A stretch of 64,000 nucleotides of DNA from an uncultured Bacteroidota bacterium (GTDB taxonomy: Bacteria > Bacteroidota > Bacteroidia > Bacteroidales > UBA12077). A program made the translations under genes and the position numbers. The stretch lies in NCBI GenBank assembly GCA_913055635.1, contig CAJXLK010000019.1, positions 16,565-80,564 of the forward strand. The letters are read 5' to 3'. Below are positions 16,782 through 26,612 of the stretch, in pieces. The notes beneath the pieces were generated by a model. That model was not told where the DNA came from, made no database searches, and saw nothing but the letters and a program-made list of their open reading frames with translations. The first letter of the stretch is position 1, and each line of letters begins with the position of its first letter.

Positions 16782-17692
16782 GCCCCAACAAAACCCTGAT
16801 TGTACTGGTAGGACCTACAGCAGTGGGGAAGACCCGGATAAGTCTGGACATCGCAAAGGAATTCTCCAGTGAAATCATCTCGGCCGATTCGCGCCAAATA
16901 TACAAAGAACTTCGGATTGGCACCGACACCCCCTCGCCCGGGCAACTCAAAGCCATTCGCCACCATTTTGTAGCTAGCCACAGCATCCATGATTATTACA
17001 CGGCCGGGATGTACGAACTGGATGCCCTGGATAAAATCAACGAGTTGCTGAAAAGCACAGACCAGGTGCTCCTGACCGGGGGGTCGGGACTTTACATAAG
17101 TGCCGTATGTCGAGGTATTGATGAATTGCCCCGGGTCGATCAGCAGGTGCGAGAAAACCTGCTGGAAGAATATGAACAGGAAGGCCTGGAAGGCTTGCGC
17201 CAAAAGCTGAAACTACTCGACCCCCAATCTTACCACCAAATTGACCTGAAAAATCCCAAACGGATCCTTAAAGCCCTGGAAATAACCCTGACCACTGGCA
17301 AGGCCTATTCTTCATTCCTGACCCGCCGGAGCAAGCAGCGCCCTTTCCATATCCTCAAGATCGGATTGAACCGCCCGCGCCAGGAACTCTATGAACGCAT
17401 CAACCAAAGGGTCGATCAAATGATTGAAGCCGGCCTGGTTGAAGAAGCCCGACGGTTCTTCACCCTTAAACACCTCAATGCCCTTAATACCGTAGGCTAC
17501 AAGGAATGGTTCCGTTATTTCCAAAACGAAATCTCCTATGACGAAGCCATCCGGCTCATCAAAAGAAATACCAGAAGATATGCCAAACGCCAAATTACCT
17601 GGTTCGCCAAAGAAAAAGACCTTCAATGGTTCCATCCCGATGAGAAAGGAAAAATCATTCAATACCTCCACCAAAAGCTGGGAGCTCCATAA
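16778..17692 (+). CDS. miaA: tRNA dimethylallyltransferase
   Basis: 304 residues. The P-loop GPTAVGKT is at 12-19, followed by ISADSRQIYKELRIGTDTPS and the isoprenoid/tRNA-binding segment LLTGGSGLYISAVCRGID. The enzyme adds a dimethylallyl group to A37 of tRNAs reading UNN codons. It overlaps the acyl-CoA reductase gene by four bases, so the two share a transcript. Confidence 0.95.
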   Translation: MSPNKTLIVLVGPTAVGKTRISLDIAKEFSSEIISADSRQIYKELRIGTDTPSPGQLKAIRHHFVASHSIHDYYTAGMYELDALDKINELLKSTDQVLLTGGSGLYISAVCRGIDELPRVDQQVRENLLEEYEQEGLEGLRQKLKLLDPQSYHQIDLKNPKRILKALEITLTTGKAYSSFLTRRSKQRPFHILKIGLNRPRQELYERINQRVDQMIEAGLVEEARRFFTLKHLNALNTVGYKEWFRYFQNEISYDEAIRLIKRNTRRYAKRQITWFAKEKDLQWFHPDEKGKIIQYLHQKLGAP

Positions 17693-17795
17693 GAGGCTTT
17701 ACCTCCCACGGCCTGACTCCCCCCGCAAATACCCCGGGTGTAGTTGTAAGGGGAAACATTTCAATGAAAAGGATGACCATGCAACAAAAGATTTT

Positions 17796-17803
17796 TACTT
17801 TCG
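17796..17803 (+). promoter_or_regulatory. Near-consensus -7 element (TACTTTCG) before the DUF2062 gene
   Basis: TACTTTCG differs from TAnnTTTG at one position and lies 25 bases before the TTG start at 17829. Confidence 0.4.
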
Positions 17804-17828
17804 TTAATTATCACCGTAAGAAAATAGA

Positions 17829-18323
17829 TTGCACAAACCCCTAAACCCATTATTGGAGTTGAAACTCAGCCACCATTTCCATAGCGCCTTTCGTAAGTTG
17901 CACATGCTGCTGAACCAGGGAACCAGCCCGGAAAAGCTCTCCATGACTGTTGCTGTTGGTATTATCCTGGGGCTTTTCCCGATTATTGGCACCACCAGCG
18001 TGCTTTGCCTGGGAGCATCGCTGACCCTCAGGCTGAACAAGGTCTTCATCCAAATGGTCAATTACATGGTTTACCCCCTGCAACTGGTCCTTTTTATCCC
18101 CCTGATTAAAGCAGGCAACGAAATATTCCAACTTACCGGGCATCCAGTCAATTATCAAAACCTCCTCCACCTCTTCCGCCATGACACCTTTGCCGCCCTT
18201 GGAGAATTCACCAATCTGCTGATGGCAGCCATTATCCTTTGGGCGGTTGCCGCTGTCCCCCTTACCTTCATCCTTTACCACTCCAGCCTAAAATATATGA
18301 AAAGATTGAAGGTAAAAATTTGA
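17829..18323 (+). CDS. DUF2062 membrane protein
   Basis: 164 residues. The DUF2062 core is SPEKLSMTVAVGIILGLFPIIGTTSVLCLG, followed by LNKVFIQMVNYMVYPLQLVLFIP and a C-terminal helix. There are three hydrophobic helices, so it is an inner-membrane protein of unknown function. No ATG precedes the conserved region; TTG 17829 keeps the usual ~35-residue lead-in, and ATG 17904 would shorten it by 25 residues. Confidence 0.8.
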   Translation: MHKPLNPLLELKLSHHFHSAFRKLHMLLNQGTSPEKLSMTVAVGIILGLFPIIGTTSVLCLGASLTLRLNKVFIQMVNYMVYPLQLVLFIPLIKAGNEIFQLTGHPVNYQNLLHLFRHDTFAALGEFTNLLMAAIILWAVAAVPLTFILYHSSLKYMKRLKVKI

Positions 18324-18424
18324 GTTTATCATTTTTTCCCATTAACTTGATGAATGGTTTTGGGTTGTTCTTCACTCATGTCAGCGACCAGGGGTATATC
18401 TGCGATTAACTTCACTTATACAGC

Positions 18425-19201
18425 ATGACACCGGATTACCATACGCACACCAATTTTTCGGATGGCATCAGCCCCCATTACAGTTATCTGAGCCAGGCCC
18501 ATTATTCGTGCATCGATGAACTGGGTTTTTCAGATCATTTCTCCATCCTTGACAGTCATTGGAGCGTGCGCAATGATGAGATCATTGAAATGCACGAACG
18601 CATCGAAGCGATCAAACACATGGAAAACCTGCCGGTTCAGGTCAGGTTTGGTGCAGAAATTGACTACATACCGGGAAAAGAAAAAAAGATTCGCCAGCTC
18701 ATCCGGACCCTTCCCCTGGATTATGTCATTGGCTCGATCCATTTTTTGGGAAGCTGGAATTTCGATACCGACCCGATGAGCTTCGAGGGCCGCAACATTG
18801 ATGACCTCTACGATATCTACTTCACCACCGTACGCAAGGCGATCCTCAGCGGTTTATACGACATCATCGGCCACATCGACCTGATCAAAAAATTTGGACA
18901 TTATCCCAGCACCGATCCCTCCCACTGGCATAAAAAAATCATCCGCTCCCTAAAACAGATGAACTCAGTGGTCGAGGTCAACACCAATGGCCTGAATAAA
19001 CCCTGTCGGGAAATGTATCCGGAAGAAAAGTTTCTGGAGGCCTGTTTTCATGCCAATATACCGGTCACCCTCGGGTCGGACGCCCACCAGGCCAATCAGA
19101 TCGGACAATACTTTCCCAAAGCCAAGGAGATCCTTAAAAGAATCGGATACCGCCAACTGGCCACTTTCCATAAACGCAAGCGCACCATGCAGCCTTTCTA
19201 A
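18425..19201 (+). CDS. PHP-domain histidinol-phosphatase-like protein
   Basis: 258 residues. PHP metal-binding motifs are present: YHTHTNFSDG at 5-14 (His6, His8), GFSDHF, a central GAEIDYIPG, YDIIGHIDLIKKFGHY and the C-terminal TLGSDAHQANQIG. The family includes histidinol-phosphatases (HisK type) and other phosphoesterases. No histidine genes lie nearby, so the true substrate is open. TATATCTG about 25 bases upstream is a weak -7 match. Confidence 0.85.
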   Translation: MTPDYHTHTNFSDGISPHYSYLSQAHYSCIDELGFSDHFSILDSHWSVRNDEIIEMHERIEAIKHMENLPVQVRFGAEIDYIPGKEKKIRQLIRTLPLDYVIGSIHFLGSWNFDTDPMSFEGRNIDDLYDIYFTTVRKAILSGLYDIIGHIDLIKKFGHYPSTDPSHWHKKIIRSLKQMNSVVEVNTNGLNKPCREMYPEEKFLEACFHANIPVTLGSDAHQANQIGQYFPKAKEILKRIGYRQLATFHKRKRTMQPF

Positions 19202-19205
19202 AGTT

Positions 19206-20528
19206 TTACTCCTTCAGGTTTTTATTCACCACATACCGCAGAGGCCTTACAATGCGTTCGAGCAGCCGGGTATGATCGGTGATGATTTCAGCCCGGCCCC
19301 TCATTTTTTGGGAAAAGTCCAGTTTTTCCCCGTAAAAGGTAGTCAGGCCATTGGGCAAAGCCACTTCCACCGAATAGGCCTGATTTTGGGGAACCAGGGA
19401 AATGGATCGCACCACACCTTTCACCATACCATACTCCATGTGGGGATAATTGGCCAGCTGGATTTGTACTTCCTGGCCCTTTTTCACCTTGCCGGCTCCC
19501 CTTAAGGGCAGGGTCATCTTGCCGATGAGTTCACCGGGGTTGGAGGGAATTACAGTCATCACCCGCTTGCCTTCTTCAACGTGCTGGTTTTCATTCCAGT
19601 ATCGGGTAAAAGTAACTTTCCCGGCAATGGGCGAGTCCAGATAATAGCGTTTCTTCCACTGATCAACAGCGGCCCCCAAATTATCTCGGGCCTCCTGCAA
19701 ACCCGAGCGCAGCTGATTTTTCCGGCGGCGGTAGGAAAGCTTCAGATCAAGCATCCGCTGCTCGATTTGAGCCTGTTCAATCCGGGCATTGGAAAGGCTT
19801 ACCTTAACCTGTTCCAGTGCATATTGTTTTCTTAATACCCGTGCCTCGGAGCTTTCGTATTCAGCCTCCGGAATGACCTGCCGCTGATAAAGCACCGAAT
19901 CGCGGCTGAACTGTCGGCGGGCCAGATGATATTCACGGGCCAGTATGTTGCGCTGATTCTGCAGTTTCTGATAATGGCGGCGCGAGCGCTCCATTTCATC
20001 TTCCAGGGAAGCAATCTTTTGCTGATGATAATTCAATTGGATAAAATGACGATAATCGGCAAGGCGCTTTAGGAACAGGCTATACTGATCCTGAACCGAA
20101 CCCAGTTGAAAACCTTCAAATAAGAACGGATCGGGAAGGTTTTGATTCAGGCTGTCGGGATGGAAATGGGCGAGGGTCTGTTCCAGTTTCAGCATATCGC
20201 GGTAATTGGCAGAATTTTCTATCACCGCCAGGGCCTGGCCCGGCTTGACCTCTTGCTGATCGCTCACCAGCAGGTGCTCGATCTTGCCCGTGGCCCGGGC
20301 TACAATAGGAGCTGGCGGATTTTCTGTGGTTACCACCACTTGCGAGGGCACCACATCCGGGTACTTGAAAAACCAACTGCCCAGGATCAAAAACAACAAA
20401 ATCAGCAAGATAACAGTAATCCCCCATCTTATGGTCCACCTCGGGGGCCTGCCCAAAATCTCCTTAAATTCTTCTGAGCGGAGATTCACGTTTTTTAATT
20501 CTTCTTCCGTATGGTTCTTACCTGCCAT
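19206..20528 (-). CDS. HlyD-family membrane fusion protein
   Basis: 440 residues. A cytoplasmic N-terminus is followed by one membrane helix (34-54). Next come a biotinyl-lipoyl half (PIVARATGKIEHLLVSDQQEVKPGQALAVIE), a long alpha-hairpin (about 150-290, rich in Arg/Gln heptads) and a second lipoyl/beta-barrel part (YYLDSPIAGKVTFTRYWNENQHVEEGKRVMTVIPS). It bridges an inner-membrane exporter to an outer-membrane channel. It lies 42 bases downstream of the peptidase-ABC exporter gene, so the two form a type I secretion pair. No outer-membrane TolC gene is in the window. Confidence 0.9.
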   Translation of the reverse strand: MAGKNHTEEELKNVNLRSEEFKEILGRPPRWTIRWGITVILLILLFLILGSWFFKYPDVVPSQVVVTTENPPAPIVARATGKIEHLLVSDQQEVKPGQALAVIENSANYRDMLKLEQTLAHFHPDSLNQNLPDPFLFEGFQLGSVQDQYSLFLKRLADYRHFIQLNYHQQKIASLEDEMERSRRHYQKLQNQRNILAREYHLARRQFSRDSVLYQRQVIPEAEYESSEARVLRKQYALEQVKVSLSNARIEQAQIEQRMLDLKLSYRRRKNQLRSGLQEARDNLGAAVDQWKKRYYLDSPIAGKVTFTRYWNENQHVEEGKRVMTVIPSNPGELIGKMTLPLRGAGKVKKGQEVQIQLANYPHMEYGMVKGVVRSISLVPQNQAYSVEVALPNGLTTFYGEKLDFSQKMRGRAEIITDHTRLLERIVRPLRYVVNKNLKE

Positions 20529-20570
20529 AGGTTATTGGTTTTGAAGGGCAATGACTGAAACGCAGCCGAT

Positions 20571-22760
20571 TCAGTTGCCCAACTCCAGTTGATTTTTAAC
20601 CAGATCATAATAAGCCCCCTTGCGGGCGGCCAGTTCGCTGTGGGTTCCCTTCTCGACGATCCGGCCTTTATCGAGCACTACGATTTGATCGGCGTTTCGC
20701 ACTGTACTCAGCCGATGAGCCACCACAACCACCGTACGTCCCTGGAAAAATGCATCCAGGTTGTTCATGATCACCTTTTCATTGTTGGCATCCAGGGCAT
20801 TGGTGGCTTCGTCAAAAAACAGATACGCGGGATCTTTATAAACGGCACGGGCAATAAGGATCCGCTGCTGCTGACCCTGGCTCAGACCGACCCCTTCCTT
20901 GCCAATGCGGGTATTATAGCCCAGGGGAAGGGCTTCAATATCTTGCTGAATATTTGCTGTTTTTACGGCATGCAACAAACGCTCCCGATCAACCGATTCA
21001 TCGGAAACGGCGATGTTATTGGCAATGGTATCGGAAAAAATAAATCCATCCTGCATCACAACCCCACATTTGCTTCGCCATACCCGGTTGCTGAAGTTGC
21101 CCAGGCGGATGTCGCCGATCTTGATCGTGCCATCGACCGGCCCGTAAAAGCCCAGCAACAATTTGATCAGGGTCGTTTTGCCGGAACCTGAAACCCCCAC
21201 AACGGCTGTCACCTTGTTTTCGGGGATCTGAAGATGAACATCCTCCAAAACATACGGAGAATGGGGGCCTTCATATTGAAAATAAACATGATTCAGGTTT
21301 AGATCGGCGTTTTCAGGCAGGGTGGTTATTTTCGGGGTGGCCACATCTTCTTCATCCTCCTTGTTATGGATCTCTCCCAGGCGTTCCAGGCTGATCTTGG
21401 CATCCTGGGCGGTATGGAAAAAGCGAATCATCTGCTGCAGCGGGGCGTTCAACTGACCAATGATAAACTGTACGGCAAGCATCATCCCCAGGGTCATTGA
21501 CCCCTCTATAACTGCCTGGGCGGCCAGAAAGGTGATGGCCACATTTTTGACCTCATTGATGAACACCCCCCCGGCTTGCTGATATTGCTGCAGCGACAGC
21601 CCCTTGACTTCCACCCGGAAAAGGCGCGTTTGAATATTCTCCCATTCCCATCGCTTTTGCTTCTCACAATTGTTCAGCTTGATTTCCTGCATCCCCGTAA
21701 TCAGCTGAATCAGATTGCTCTGGTTATCGGAAAGCTGGGCAAAACGCCGGTGATCCAACTCCCGCCGCCGCTTCATGAACACAATGACCCAAACCACATA
21801 CAAGAGACTGCCCGCCATAAAAATGCCAAAAATCGACCAGCTGTATATGGCCAAAACAATGGCAAAAACCACCAAACTGAAAAAGGAAAAAAGCACGTTC
21901 AGGGTATTGGTGGTCATAAAATTCTCAATACGCCGGTGATCCTGGATGCGTTGAATCAAATCGCCGGTCATCTTGGTATTGAAGAAAGCCACCGGCAATT
22001 TCATCAGCTTGATTAAAAAATCCGATATCAATGAAATGTTGATCCGGGTGCTTAGATGCAGCAGTATCCAGCTGCGGATGAAATTAACGGTGGTACGTCC
22101 CACGATCAGCACCAATTGAGCAATGATGATCAGGGTCACAAAATTCAGATCTTGGTTGTTGATCCCTTTGTCAACGATCGACTGGGTGAGGAAAGGGAAG
22201 ATCAGCTGAAGCATGCTGCCGATCATAAGCCCCAGGAACAGCTGGGTCAAATACCTGCGGTAAGGCTTCAGATACTGAAGTAAAAAGCCAAATCCCGACT
22301 TATCCAGGTGTTCATCCGCCTGCTTGTAGAAATCCGGGGTCGGTTCCAGCAACAGGCACAATCCCTTGTCGGTATCGTCCTGGCGGGTGGTGGCCCATCC
22401 CTGCATAAACTCTTCGCGGGGGAAACGGATCCGGCCCCTGGCCGGGTCAGAGACATAAACCGTGTCTTTGGTGATCTTATAGACCACCACAAAATGTTCC
22501 TGTTTCCAATGGGCAATACAGGGCAAGGGGGCCTCCGATACCAGCTGATCCCAACCGATGCGAACCCCCATGGTCCGAAAGCCAATCGATTCGGCCGCAT
22601 CACTGATGCCCATCATCGATACCCCTTCGCGCGTTATATAACTGCGATCGCGCAGGGTTTGCAAGCTATAGTGCTTTCCATAATGTCGGGCAATCATCCG
22701 CAGGCAGGCCGGCCCGCAATCCATGGCATCATGTTGCTGATAATGAGGAAATTTGGGCAT
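20571..22760 (-). CDS. C39 peptidase-containing ABC exporter (PCAT)
   Basis: 729 residues. The N-terminal C39 cysteine peptidase has Cys15 (HDAMDCGPACLRMI), His89 (EHFVVVYKI) and Asp105 (VSDPARGR). A six-helix transmembrane domain (about 160-440) and an ABC ATPase with Walker A GVSGSGKTTL, signature LSQGQQQRILIARA and Walker B FFDEATNALD follow. Such transporters cut the leader of double-glycine peptides and export them. The gene precedes the HlyD gene on the same strand. No double-glycine leader peptide was found within 1 kb on either side, so the cargo gene is likely elsewhere. Confidence 0.93.
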   Translation of the reverse strand: MPKFPHYQQHDAMDCGPACLRMIARHYGKHYSLQTLRDRSYITREGVSMMGISDAAESIGFRTMGVRIGWDQLVSEAPLPCIAHWKQEHFVVVYKITKDTVYVSDPARGRIRFPREEFMQGWATTRQDDTDKGLCLLLEPTPDFYKQADEHLDKSGFGFLLQYLKPYRRYLTQLFLGLMIGSMLQLIFPFLTQSIVDKGINNQDLNFVTLIIIAQLVLIVGRTTVNFIRSWILLHLSTRINISLISDFLIKLMKLPVAFFNTKMTGDLIQRIQDHRRIENFMTTNTLNVLFSFFSLVVFAIVLAIYSWSIFGIFMAGSLLYVVWVIVFMKRRRELDHRRFAQLSDNQSNLIQLITGMQEIKLNNCEKQKRWEWENIQTRLFRVEVKGLSLQQYQQAGGVFINEVKNVAITFLAAQAVIEGSMTLGMMLAVQFIIGQLNAPLQQMIRFFHTAQDAKISLERLGEIHNKEDEEDVATPKITTLPENADLNLNHVYFQYEGPHSPYVLEDVHLQIPENKVTAVVGVSGSGKTTLIKLLLGFYGPVDGTIKIGDIRLGNFSNRVWRSKCGVVMQDGFIFSDTIANNIAVSDESVDRERLLHAVKTANIQQDIEALPLGYNTRIGKEGVGLSQGQQQRILIARAVYKDPAYLFFDEATNALDANNEKVIMNNLDAFFQGRTVVVVAHRLSTVRNADQIVVLDKGRIVEKGTHSELAARKGAYYDLVKNQLELGN

Positions 22761-22890
22761 GAATAAGGGTAGATGTTGATTCTCCCAGGTAAATATAAAG
22801 ATTTTATGGGCACTGCCGAATCATCGCCCCTTATTTTTTAAGGCTGTGCTAGTAGACAGTATTGTTGAGGGGCTCTACCCTGACCTGACT

Positions 22891-23310
22891 TTAACGCTGC
22901 TCCAATCCCAAAAGGCTCAAATCCAGAATGCGCTCAGGCCGCACCGGTTTGCCGTTATCAAGGGCAACCCCGTATACCTTTGCCCGCGCCACCAGTTCGT
23001 CATCGGGCAGACGCCGGATCACCTGGTTGAACACCAACTTTAAATGGCCTTCCCGCGCCGTATCGACCGTTACCCTAAAGCGGTCATGGCTCTTCAAAGA
23101 TTGCTTGTAATCAATTTCTACCCGGGTGACGATCAAATCTTTCCCCTGCTCGTGAAGCCCGGCAAAATTAATGTTCCGCGAATACAGATATTCATGGCGG
23201 GCATGTTCAAAATAATTCTGATAAACAGAGTTGTTGACAATACCCTGCAAGTCCAGCTCATAATCGCGGACCGACAGCTCCAGTTCATATAAATGGTCGG
23301 AATGGTGCAT
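22891..23310 (-). CDS. Acyl-CoA thioesterase (4HBT hotdog family)
   Basis: 139 residues from ATG 23310 (MHHSDHLYELELSVRDYELD). A longer frame to 23364 would overlap comB by 44 bases and add non-conserved sequence. The 4HBT active-site phrase is ELDLQGIVNNSVYQNYFEHARHEYL, the YbgC/FadM style in which Asp/Gly/Asn flank the catalytic helix. It hydrolyses acyl-CoA thioesters of unknown chain length. It is 10 bases downstream of comB. Confidence 0.88.
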   Translation of the reverse strand: MHHSDHLYELELSVRDYELDLQGIVNNSVYQNYFEHARHEYLYSRNINFAGLHEQGKDLIVTRVEIDYKQSLKSHDRFRVTVDTAREGHLKLVFNQVIRRLPDDELVARAKVYGVALDNGKPVRPERILDLSLLGLEQR

Positions 23311-23320
23311 CCTGTTGGGT

Positions 23321-23995
23321 TTAAGTAATAAACAGACTTTGAATTCTTTGCGTTTGGGCGTCATACCGGGGGATCATGTTGTAGAGATCCAGCCGCAAGC
23401 CAAATTCCATGTCGTCTTCCCGTCCTATTCGCCTAAGGCGATCGGCCCCTTTTGAATCCAGTATTTTCCGGCGCATTTGCTCCATATCGGTCTCCTGCCC
23501 CAACAACTGCTGCTTCAGGTAAAGGGCACATTGTTCATCTTCCTCGGCTTTATCGGACGAGGCAAAACCCATCGGCGCCAGGGTCACTACATCCGGGTTC
23601 TGCTTGCCGATATAAGCCACCAGGGCCTGTGCATTGGCAAAACTGCCAACAACAATTTCCTGGGCCAGCCGGGCACTGACAATCCCCTGGGTTCCAGCCG
23701 AAGTGGTCAGTATGGCCTTTTTATGTCTCATATCAAGTTGGGATATCTCCACCGGACTGTTGCCCAGGTCAAATCCCTCCGGGGTCTGACTTTTCCTTTC
23801 TCCCACCAACAGATGGTCGGGATTGGCTTCCTTCAAACGGTAGGCTTCATCAAGGGGGCCCACCGGTATGATATAATCCGCCCCCCGGTCCAGACACGTC
23901 AGTATGGTGTTGCTGGAACGAAACACGTCAATGATCACCGTTAATCCACGGGCTTCGCGAGCCCCTTCTAAACAACTATTGATACGTACCTCCAT
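23321..23995 (-). CDS. comB: 2-phosphosulfolactate phosphatase family protein
   Basis: 224 residues from ATG 23995, which has an AGGAG ribosome-binding site 5-9 bases upstream; in-frame codons up to 24070 are unlikely to be used. ComB motifs are visible: VIIDVFRSSNTILTCLDRGADYIIPVG, LLVGERKSQTPEGFDLGNSPVEIS, ILTTSAGTQGI and a GFASSDKAEEDEQCALYL segment. In archaea ComB dephosphorylates 2-phosphosulfolactate in coenzyme M synthesis. In Bacteroidota the product is presumably sulfolactate for another use, since no other coenzyme M gene is visible. Confidence 0.88.
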   Translation of the reverse strand: MEVRINSCLEGAREARGLTVIIDVFRSSNTILTCLDRGADYIIPVGPLDEAYRLKEANPDHLLVGERKSQTPEGFDLGNSPVEISQLDMRHKKAILTTSAGTQGIVSARLAQEIVVGSFANAQALVAYIGKQNPDVVTLAPMGFASSDKAEEDEQCALYLKQQLLGQETDMEQMRRKILDSKGADRLRRIGREDDMEFGLRLDLYNMIPRYDAQTQRIQSLFIT

Positions 23996-24067
23996 AAAAT
24001 ACTCCTTTATGAATTGTTCCGCTCCCAAACAGAGCGAAAAATGGGTTGAAAAGCTGAAATGAAGACT

Positions 24068-24075
24068 CAAATCTA
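24068..24075 (-). promoter_or_regulatory. Consensus -7 element (TAGATTTG) for comB
   Basis: TAGATTTG on the minus strand matches TAnnTTTG exactly. It lies 72 bases before the comB ATG. Confidence 0.6.
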
Positions 24076-24433
24076 CGACAGTTTTTCAACATTATGAATA
24101 TTCACCGGACAAATCTTGTTTTTTAAAATTCCAGCCATTGGAAAAGTTTTTTTTCATAACTTGAATTTTATTCGCCCTGACGAAAATAAATCCCACATAC
24201 AGGAGCCTTCACAACCGGGCCATCTATAAAGCATTTGGGTTGTAAGTCGGGATTGCGCCAACAACAGACAAGATCAAGATCATGCTGATTTACAATAACC
24301 AGAAAGCCTTTGCCCTAAAAAACAAGTTTTTATCCTAATGAAGCCCGGCAAGCACTGATCTGCACAGCAAGTAAAGGTATAAAGCATGTAGGTTTCATAG
24401 CGGGTAAGCCAATAAAATCAAAAAAAATATCCC
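24071..24433. other. Intergenic region between comB and comEC
   Basis: This 363-base gap lies between divergent genes. It carries the comB promoter and degenerate pieces resembling the hairpin family, namely GCATTTGGGTTGTAAGTCGG near 24230 and AAGCATGTAGGTTTCAT near 24382. No gene was recognised. Confidence 0.4.
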
Positions 24434-26524
24434 ATGCATTTCCTGCCGGGAAATCCTTTGGTGAGGCTGGTGGTGCCACTGATGGGCGGCATATTGCTGC
24501 AGCATCACTGCCGTTTGGAATGGAGTGTTATTTTCCTTTCAGCGGCTGGGTTTTTGGTCATTGTGATGGGCTTTTCGCTTTTGGCTTCCCGCTGGAAGTT
24601 TTTTTCAGGTTGGCTGCCGGGATTTTCCATTCTGATCCTCCTGCTGGTTATTGGAGCAACCCTTACCAGGATTAACCAGGCACAGCGGCCGGTATTCAGC
24701 AGCGAGCAACAGTTTTTTTTAGGGGAAATAACGGAACTTCCCGGGAAGAAGGCCCGCTCAGTCCATACGACCTTAAGGGTCAGGCGGCTTCGCACTGACA
24801 CAGGGTGGATTCCGGCAAAGGCCAAACTCTCGGCCTACTTTGCATCCACCCGAGAAGCCAGGGAGCTGTTACCGGGCGATCACATCATGGCAAGAGCTTA
24901 CATCCGGCCGATTCAAAATTATGGCAATCCGGGGGAATTTAACTATAAGACCTATATGGCCACCCACCGGATCTACCACCAGGTGTACCTGGGCAGGGAT
25001 GCCTGGCAAAAGACCGCGCAGAGGGGTAAAAAATCTCTGAAAGCCCGTTCCAACCGTTTGCGTTATCATTTGGCAGAAATCCTGGCAGGCGGCATCGGGG
25101 GAAAACGGCCCAGGGCCATTGCCTCGGCACTTTTGTTGGGCCACAGAGACCTACTGACGCCACAAATGAAGGAACAATTCTCTGCCTCAGGAACGATGCA
25201 TATTTTAGCCATCTCTGGACTGCATGTGGGCATCATTTACCTGATTTTCAGCACCGGCCTTTCATTCATGGATCGCTACCGCCACGGGCGCCCTATAAAA
25301 ACACTGATCGTGCTGAGTGTCCTGCTTGCTTATGCTTACCTGACCGGGCTTTCCCCTTCGGTCGCCAGAGCCACCCTGATGTTTGCCATCCTAGCCCTGG
25401 GGCGCCTGATGAAACGCCACACATCAGTCTACAACAACCTGGCCTGCTCAGCCTTTATCCTACTGGTGATCAACCCCATGCTCCTGTTTTCCATCAGTTT
25501 TCAGCTTTCCTATGCCGCGGTGACCGCCATCATCTTTTATCAACCCCGTATATACCGGCTTTTCTCCCTGCCACCCCTTCCCGGTAAAATCTGGCAATGG
25601 CTGTCCCTCGCCCTGGCCGCGCAAATCGGGGCAGCTCCACTGGTCATCCACTATTTTCACACCTTCCCCAACTATTTCTGGTTATCCAACCTGGTGGCCC
25701 TTCCCCTGGCCTCACTCATCCTGATCCTGGGTATGGTTTATTTGATAACCACCCCAATTCTGCCCTTCCTCAGCGAATTCATTCAACCCCCACTCAACAT
25801 AGTCCTGCTGGGGCTCAGCAAAATTCCCGGCATCATCGCCCAACTCCCCCTTTCCGAAACCTCCGGGCTGTGGCTCTCCCCCCTTCAATTGCTGCTGCTT
25901 TATTCACTGATCCTCTCATTATCCGGCTTTATCCTTGTAAAAAAAATCCGCCTGCTGAAACTTGCCCTGATCCTGTCCATCAGCCTGGCCACCTTTAACA
26001 TTTACACCAAATGGCATAAACCACAGCAACTGGTTATTTACAATACCGGAAAAATTTCAGCCATCAATCATCTGAACGGCCGCCATAATATCCTTTATTT
26101 GAACGGAAACAAACAAACCCTGAAGAAAATTCACCGTTATATGGAAAATCACTGGCTAAGCCACCAGGCCGGTGAGCCCGTCATCAAACAGCTGCCTGGA
26201 CCTCCTCCCAATGCGCCGACCCTGCCGGTAAACCAGGCACATTTCATCCGGGCCGGCCACATCAGGCTGGCCTACTTCCACGGAAAAACAAATTTTTCGC
26301 GACTCCGCCCGGCTGAAAAACTGAAGCTCGACTACATTGTACTGGCCGGCAATGCCAATATTTCGGGAGAAACCCTGCGCCGTTGTTTCACTTTCAAAAA
26401 AATCATTCTCGACAGCTCATGCAGCTATTACTACAGACAACGGTGGATCAAAGCCTTTGGTCAAAAAGACATCCCCGTGTATTCTATTCCGGAGCAAGGG
26501 GCCTTTTATAAAACATGGGGGTAA
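24434..26524 (+). CDS. comEC: ComEC/Rec2-type DNA-uptake channel protein
   Basis: 696 residues. An N-terminal membrane segment and DUF4131-type domain (about 1-200) precede the Competence domain (about 225-490) with the diagnostic LLLGHRDLLTPQMKEQFSASGTMHILAISGLHVGIIY. Many membrane helices follow, ending near residue 515. The last ~180 residues are soluble, but the zinc-binding motif of the metallo-beta-lactamase domain (HxHxDH) is absent, as in many Bacteroidota ComEC proteins. The protein carries single-stranded DNA across the inner membrane. Confidence 0.9.
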   Translation: MHFLPGNPLVRLVVPLMGGILLQHHCRLEWSVIFLSAAGFLVIVMGFSLLASRWKFFSGWLPGFSILILLLVIGATLTRINQAQRPVFSSEQQFFLGEITELPGKKARSVHTTLRVRRLRTDTGWIPAKAKLSAYFASTREARELLPGDHIMARAYIRPIQNYGNPGEFNYKTYMATHRIYHQVYLGRDAWQKTAQRGKKSLKARSNRLRYHLAEILAGGIGGKRPRAIASALLLGHRDLLTPQMKEQFSASGTMHILAISGLHVGIIYLIFSTGLSFMDRYRHGRPIKTLIVLSVLLAYAYLTGLSPSVARATLMFAILALGRLMKRHTSVYNNLACSAFILLVINPMLLFSISFQLSYAAVTAIIFYQPRIYRLFSLPPLPGKIWQWLSLALAAQIGAAPLVIHYFHTFPNYFWLSNLVALPLASLILILGMVYLITTPILPFLSEFIQPPLNIVLLGLSKIPGIIAQLPLSETSGLWLSPLQLLLLYSLILSLSGFILVKKIRLLKLALILSISLATFNIYTKWHKPQQLVIYNTGKISAINHLNGRHNILYLNGNKQTLKKIHRYMENHWLSHQAGEPVIKQLPGPPPNAPTLPVNQAHFIRAGHIRLAYFHGKTNFSRLRPAEKLKLDYIVLAGNANISGETLRRCFTFKKIILDSSCSYYYRQRWIKAFGQKDIPVYSIPEQGAFYKTWG

Positions 26525-26612
26525 AAAATTGATGAAAAAATTGGTTTATTATAAAACAAGATTTTTCTTTGCGTCGTTACAGCTCGGCCTGATATGTTAA
26601 AATACGCCAACT

